Both the position numbers and the translations under genes were made by a program. Source: Methanobacteriaceae archaeon (lineage in GTDB: Archaea > Methanobacteriota > Methanobacteria > Methanobacteriales > Methanobacteriaceae). From it: a stretch of 11,731 nucleotides of DNA. Below are positions 6,967-11,731 of this stretch, piece by piece; position 1 is the stretch's first letter; every line of letters begins with the position of its first letter. Location of the stretch: NCBI GenBank assembly GCA_030693105.1, contig JAUYBK010000037.1:1-11731 (forward strand), in the 5' to 3' direction. The notes beneath the pieces are model-generated. The model was given only the letters and a program-made list of their open reading frames with translations. It did no database searches and was not told the origin of the DNA.

Positions 6967-6976
6967 GGAGGTGATC
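6967..6976 (+). promoter_or_regulatory. Perfect extended Shine-Dalgarno
   Basis: GGAGGTGATC is fully complementary to the conserved 16S rRNA 3' tail (GATCACCTCC), the longest such match I noticed in the window. The nearest ATG (6989) lies 12 nt downstream, longer than usual. An in-frame GTG (6971) lies inside the site and so could only be used without it. Confidence 0.5.
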
Positions 6977-6988
6977 TCTGGGGGGCCA

Positions 6989-7054
6989 ATGGAGACTCAG
7001 GAACCGGTTAGGGGGCCTTTATCTAAAATTTTATTCGAGTTACACTTGAAATGA
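6989..7054 (+). CDS. Possible 21-residue small protein or leader peptide upstream of mcm
   Basis: An open frame of 21 codons from the ATG at 6989 to TGA at 7052-7054 encodes METQEPVRGPLSKILFELHLK: acidic start, a basic-Gly-Pro turn, and an amphipathic LSKILFELHLK end. It follows a perfect extended Shine-Dalgarno and its own TATA-like element, both unusual for random intergenic DNA. If the in-frame GTG at 6971 were the start, the product would have 27 residues. It ends 50 nt before mcm. A real small protein, a leader peptide or the coding-like reading of a small RNA are all possible. The G-rich composition differs from the surrounding AT-rich spacer. No homologue is known to me, and short frames arise by chance. 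Confidence 0.35.
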   Translation: METQEPVRGPLSKILFELHLK

Positions 7055-7073
7055 ACGTCTCTGTCTTCTAAAT

Positions 7074-7081
7074 ATTTATAT
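7074..7081 (+). promoter_or_regulatory. mcm TATA box (leaderless promoter)
   Basis: ATTTATAT is centred about 27 nt before the mcm ATG at 7105. This is the canonical TATA-to-start distance, so transcription would begin at or very near the A of the ATG. No Shine-Dalgarno is present in the 20 nt before the ATG, which fits a leaderless mRNA. Confidence 0.6.
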
Positions 7082-7104
7082 GGGTAAGTAGTAATCATTA
7101 GACA

Positions 7105-9126
<2,022 letters not shown>

Positions 9127-9191
9127 TTATAATCTCCTTTTTATCAATATAATGCGATTTTTAGATGATTTTCTATTAGAGGAGGTATTTA

Positions 9192-9599
9192 ATGACTGAT
9201 TATGAAGAATTATTAGACCGAGCAGTGGACCAACTACCCCAAAAAGTATTGGAAACCAAGCGTTTTCAAGTTCCTAAAGCATACTCCATGATCCAGGGTA
9301 ACCGAACCATGATCCAGAACTTTTCAGAAATTGCTGACGCGATGAACCGGGACCCTCAGCATCTTTTGAAGTTTTTACTACGAGAATTAGGTACTGCTGG
9401 AAATTTAGAGGGCACTAGAGCCATACTGCAGGGTAAGTTTACTCATTATCTTATAAATGAGCGTGTAGATGATTACGTAAAGCGTTTCATTATGTGTCAC
9501 GAATGTAACCGGCCGGACACTCGCATAGTACGGGAAGATAGAGTATTCCTTCTTAAATGTGAAGCTTGCGGTGCTAAAGCTCCATTAAAAACCCTTTAA
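9192..9599 (+). CDS. Translation initiation factor aIF2 subunit beta
   Basis: The beta subunit of the heterotrimeric aIF2, which brings Met-tRNAi to the small ribosomal subunit in a GTP-dependent way; the gamma subunit binds GTP and tRNA, while beta and alpha are accessory. The 135-residue length is standard for archaea. The N-terminal helix (about 1-20) binds the gamma subunit. A central alpha/beta domain (about 25-95) carries the typical RTMIQNFSEIA stretch. The C-terminal zinc ribbon has C102/C105 and C123/C126. Start: AGAGGAGGT lies 5 nt before the ATG. It lies 65 nt after mcm and 23 nt before nmd3 on the same strand. Confidence 0.96.
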   Translation: MTDYEELLDRAVDQLPQKVLETKRFQVPKAYSMIQGNRTMIQNFSEIADAMNRDPQHLLKFLLRELGTAGNLEGTRAILQGKFTHYLINERVDDYVKRFIMCHECNRPDTRIVREDRVFLLKCEACGAKAPLKTL

Positions 9600-9601
9600 A
9601 C

Positions 9602-9608
9602 TTTTTTT
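9602..9608 (+). terminator. Weak oligo-T tract between aIF2-beta and nmd3
   Basis: Seven T residues follow CTTTAAAC right after the aIF2-beta stop. Archaeal RNA polymerase can terminate at such tracts without a hairpin, so this may lower read-through into nmd3. The nmd3 gene follows too closely (14 nt) for full termination to be attractive. Confidence 0.25.
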
Positions 9609-9622
9609 AAGATTAAGGTATC

Positions 9623-10681
9623 ATGTTTTGTCCCCAATGTGGCAAAGATGGTGAAAAGCTTTACCAGGGGCTCTGTCGTTCCTGTGTCATAAAAAAAGCC
9701 CACTTGATAACCTGTCCCGGTGAAGTGGAAGTAACTATCTGCGCACACTGCAATTCCAACCTCCAGGGAAATAGATGGAAAGATTCAGATCTTGGTGATG
9801 ATGAAATTATTATTGAGAATCTGACTGAGAATATTGAGGCCTTTGAATCTGCAGAGTACGTGGATTTATCCTTCCAGATTATTAATCAGCGCGGTTCTCG
9901 TTGGGAAGTGTTGGTAGAGGCCCAGGGACGGATACTGGGTGCTGAAGTTAAAGATGAGTGTACTGTGGATGTTAAAATTAACCGTGCCGTCTGCCCCGAG
10001 TGCAGTAAATACGCTTCGGGATATTACGAAGCAGTTATCCAGTTACGGGCTGATAAAAGGGCTCTTGATGATCTAGAAATAGAAAAAGCAAATTCGGTAT
10101 TGAAAAAGATCCTGGGGAAATTGGTAGAGAAAAATCGGATGGCTTACTTGGCCGACAAAGTGGTGCTTAAAGAGGGAATTGATTATTATGTCGGTTCCTA
10201 TAATGCAGCAAGAAGTGTTGTAAACGGTCTTAAAGATGTTCTGGGTGGTATGGTGGGTGAGTCACCACGGCTCATGGGCAGAGACAAGTCTTCGGGTAAG
10301 GATCTTTACCGGATCTGGATTTCAATTAGGTTGCCCAGCTTCAGAAAGGGAGATTTCATTTGTCAGAACGAATCAATGGGCAGAGTTGTTAACATGGATG
10401 GTAGAGGAATTCTTTTAGAAGATATTGAGTCTTTTAAGATGCATTCAATACCCTGGAAGCAATACAAACAGATGAAAAAAGTTTCTGATTCGAGAATGGT
10501 GAAAAAAACCACAATAACCAACATCACACCACACCACATACAGGTGCTTCATCCTGAGAACTATGAACCCCTTGATCTGGATATTATGCCCCATATGACT
10601 GATTTTCAGATAGGTGAAGAAGTAGATGTGGTGGAGCTAGACCAAAAGATTTACATCCTTAAAAAAGATGAAAAACTGTGA
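9623..10681 (+). CDS. nmd3: NMD3-family ribosome-associated protein
   Basis: The archaeal homologue of Nmd3, which in eukaryotes is the adaptor for nuclear export and late maturation of the 60S subunit. Archaea lack a nucleus, so the protein is thought to act on the large subunit itself, in maturation or reinitiation; its exact job is not established. It has 352 residues. The N-terminus is a zinc-binding module with CPQC at 3-6, C18/C21, C31, C40/C43 and later C124/C127, followed by the characteristic ASGYYEAVIQLR (131-142). The C-terminal part (about 230-352) is rich in beta strands and fits the SH3/OB-like, eIF5A-resembling region of the family (inference). AAGGT precedes the ATG at short spacing. 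Placed between aIF2-beta and tyrS, it is part of a translation-related cluster. Confidence 0.93.
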   Translation: MFCPQCGKDGEKLYQGLCRSCVIKKAHLITCPGEVEVTICAHCNSNLQGNRWKDSDLGDDEIIIENLTENIEAFESAEYVDLSFQIINQRGSRWEVLVEAQGRILGAEVKDECTVDVKINRAVCPECSKYASGYYEAVIQLRADKRALDDLEIEKANSVLKKILGKLVEKNRMAYLADKVVLKEGIDYYVGSYNAARSVVNGLKDVLGGMVGESPRLMGRDKSSGKDLYRIWISIRLPSFRKGDFICQNESMGRVVNMDGRGILLEDIESFKMHSIPWKQYKQMKKVSDSRMVKKTTITNITPHHIQVLHPENYEPLDLDIMPHMTDFQIGEEVDVVELDQKIYILKKDEKL

Positions 10682-10717
10682 CCATGAACTTTTATAATGA
10701 ATTAAAGCTTAAAAACT

Positions 10718-10723
10718 GGTGAT
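10718..10723 (+). promoter_or_regulatory. Shine-Dalgarno fixing the tyrS start
   Basis: GGTGAT ends 4 nt before the ATG at 10728. An in-frame GTG at 10719 lies inside this site, so the ATG is the better start. A TATA-like TTTATAATG at 10691-10699 could give tyrS its own start site near 10722, but read-through from nmd3 is equally likely. Confidence 0.65.
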
Positions 10724-10727
10724 AAGG

Positions 10728-11690
10728 ATGAACTTGGAGTCTAAAATAGATTTAATAAGCAGGGGCGCCCTGGAAGTAGTAACTCCTGACGAACTTGCGG
10801 AAAAACTTAAAGGAACCAACTTGACTGCCTACATTGGATACGAACCTTCGGGAAAGGTTCATTTGGGCCACGCCATAACAGTCAAGAAAATGATTGACCT
10901 CCAAAAGGCAGGTTTTAAGGTTAAAATACTTTTAGCAGATCTTCACGCTTATCTAAACGGTAAAGGCAGTTTGGAGGAAATAAAAGAAATTTCAGAATAT
11001 AATAAAAACTGTTTCCTGGCTTTAGGACTTTCTGATGATGCAGAATTTATTATGGGGAGTGAATTCCAGACCAAAGAAGATTATACCCTTTTTATTTATG
11101 AATTAGCATTATATACCACTCTCACTAGAGCCCGGAGGAGTATGGCCCAGATAACCAGGGATGCTGAAGACCATCAGGTGGCAGAGGTAATCTATCCATT
11201 GATGCAGGTTATAGATATGCTTTTTTTGGAAGTGGACTTGGCTGTGGGTGGTATGGAGCAGAGAAAAATTCACATGCTGGCTAGAGATAATCTTCCCCGG
11301 TTGGGGTACCCGACACCCGTTTGCATCCACACCCCTCTGCTGCACGGCACCGACGGCTCAGAAAAGATGTCATCCAGTAAGGAAAACTTCATAGCCATTG
11401 ATGACGAACCCGAAGTTATAAAAAAGAAGGTTAAAAAATGTTACTGTCCTGCAGGGGAAGTGGAAGGCAATCCCGTCCTGGAGATGGCAGAACACTTCAT
11501 ATTCACCGAACAAAAAACCATCCTCCTAAAACGCCCGGAGAAGTTTGGCGGTGATTTAAATATTAGCCAGGCGGAACTAATCCAGATGTACGGTTCAGGC
11601 GATCTACACCCTCTTGATCTGAAAAATACTATAGCAGAACACCTGGTTAAAATTTTAGAACCGGTACGCAGCTATTTAAATTCAAAATAG
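10728..11690 (+). CDS. tyrS: Tyrosyl-tRNA synthetase
   Basis: Class I aminoacyl-tRNA synthetase that charges tRNA(Tyr) with tyrosine in an ATP-dependent two-step reaction. The 320-residue length is typical of the short archaeal enzyme, which lacks the bacterial S4-like C-terminal domain. The HIGH-type motif is H45-L-G-H48, and the KMSSS motif is K213-M-S-S-S217. Tyrosine-pocket residues expected from the Methanocaldococcus enzyme are present: Y35 in AYIGYEPSG, Y156 and Q160 in YPLMQ, and D163, which separates it from tryptophanyl-tRNA synthetase. The C-terminal helical domain (about 225-320) recognises the anticodon arm. The start at 10728 is set by GGTGAT. It is 46 nt after nmd3, and a further gene starts 30 nt after its stop. 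Confidence 0.96.
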   Translation: MNLESKIDLISRGALEVVTPDELAEKLKGTNLTAYIGYEPSGKVHLGHAITVKKMIDLQKAGFKVKILLADLHAYLNGKGSLEEIKEISEYNKNCFLALGLSDDAEFIMGSEFQTKEDYTLFIYELALYTTLTRARRSMAQITRDAEDHQVAEVIYPLMQVIDMLFLEVDLAVGGMEQRKIHMLARDNLPRLGYPTPVCIHTPLLHGTDGSEKMSSSKENFIAIDDEPEVIKKKVKKCYCPAGEVEGNPVLEMAEHFIFTEQKTILLKRPEKFGGDLNISQAELIQMYGSGDLHPLDLKNTIAEHLVKILEPVRSYLNSK

Positions 11691-11710
11691 ATTATCAAAA
11701 CCAATTAAAT

Positions 11711-11716
11711 GGTGAT
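11711..11716 (+). promoter_or_regulatory. Shine-Dalgarno of the last, partial gene
   Basis: GGTGAT lies 4 nt before the ATG at 11721, the same arrangement as for tyrS. Confidence 0.6.
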
Positions 11717-11720
11717 TATT

Positions 11721-11731
11721 ATGGAAGAAGA
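11721..11731 (+). CDS. Start of a further gene, cut by the window edge
   Basis: ATG GAA GAA GA reads Met-Glu-Glu and then Glu or Asp, preceded by GGTGAT at good spacing and only 30 nt after the tyrS stop. No terminator is seen in the gap, so it probably belongs to the same operon. Nothing can be said about its function. Confidence 0.6.

Larger units (their letters stand above)
6668..7104. other. 437-nt intergenic region before mcm
   Basis: The left part (6668-6925) is AT-rich and holds only the presumed promoter of the minus-strand membrane protein gene; no gene or clear structure is seen there. From about 6930 the organisation changes. A TATA-like block (6930-6947) is followed by a G-rich island (6964-7017) with a perfect Shine-Dalgarno and a 21-codon frame. 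The mcm promoter follows at 7074-7081. The region is long for this compact genome and its right part is the most unusual non-coding stretch in the window. Confidence 0.6.

Noticed and set aside
6964..7017. G-quadruplex in the G-rich island
   Set aside because: Only three G-runs of three or more are present, separated by loops of 11 and 25 nt, so a stable four-tract structure is unlikely.

Overview
The window is archaeal, and the gene content and AT-rich base use point to a mesophilic member of the Methanobacteriales, most likely Methanobacterium or a close relative. The evidence is an AglB/STT3 oligosaccharyltransferase, an archaeal-type topoisomerase I with C-terminal zinc fingers, a single MCM helicase, aIF2-beta, archaeal NMD3 and a short archaeal tyrosyl-tRNA synthetase. 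Promoters look like archaeal TATA boxes, and ribosome binding sites are of the GGTGAT/GAGGTG type. The genus is inference; no database search was possible.

Left part (1-4870). The minus strand starts with the N-terminal ~595 residues of an AglB-type oligosaccharyltransferase, whose C-terminus lies outside the window. It is divergent from a two-gene operon on the plus strand: a four-helix membrane protein resembling DUF2178, overlapped by ATGA with a small XRE-family repressor-like protein. The promoter of this operon carries a perfect 13-bp inverted repeat and further copies of the same half-site, a good candidate operator for the small repressor. DNA topoisomerase I follows on the minus strand, convergent with the repressor gene.

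Middle part (4871-7104). A compact AT-rich divergent promoter region separates topA from a YfcE/MJ0936-type phosphodiesterase, which is followed by an RlmE-type rRNA 2'-O-methyltransferase. Convergent to rlmE is a small single-pass membrane protein with a coiled-coil-like exterior; a 7-bp hairpin covers both stop codons. A 437-nt intergenic region follows. Its last part holds a G-rich island with a Shine-Dalgarno sequence matching the 16S rRNA tail over 10 nt and a 21-codon open frame that is easily overlooked.

Right part (7105-11731). An information-processing cluster on the plus strand reads mcm, aIF2-beta, nmd3, tyrS and the first codons of another gene. MCM unwinds DNA at the fork, aIF2-beta belongs to the initiator-tRNA-carrying factor, NMD3 is a large-subunit-associated factor, and TyrRS charges tRNA(Tyr). 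The mcm mRNA looks leaderless, while all later genes have Shine-Dalgarno sequences. I see no insertion sequence, CRISPR array, tRNA, rRNA or clearly foreign segment. Most of the window is ordinary core genome; the least explained parts are the G-rich island before mcm, the membrane-protein/repressor pair with its operator, and the small coiled-coil protein.
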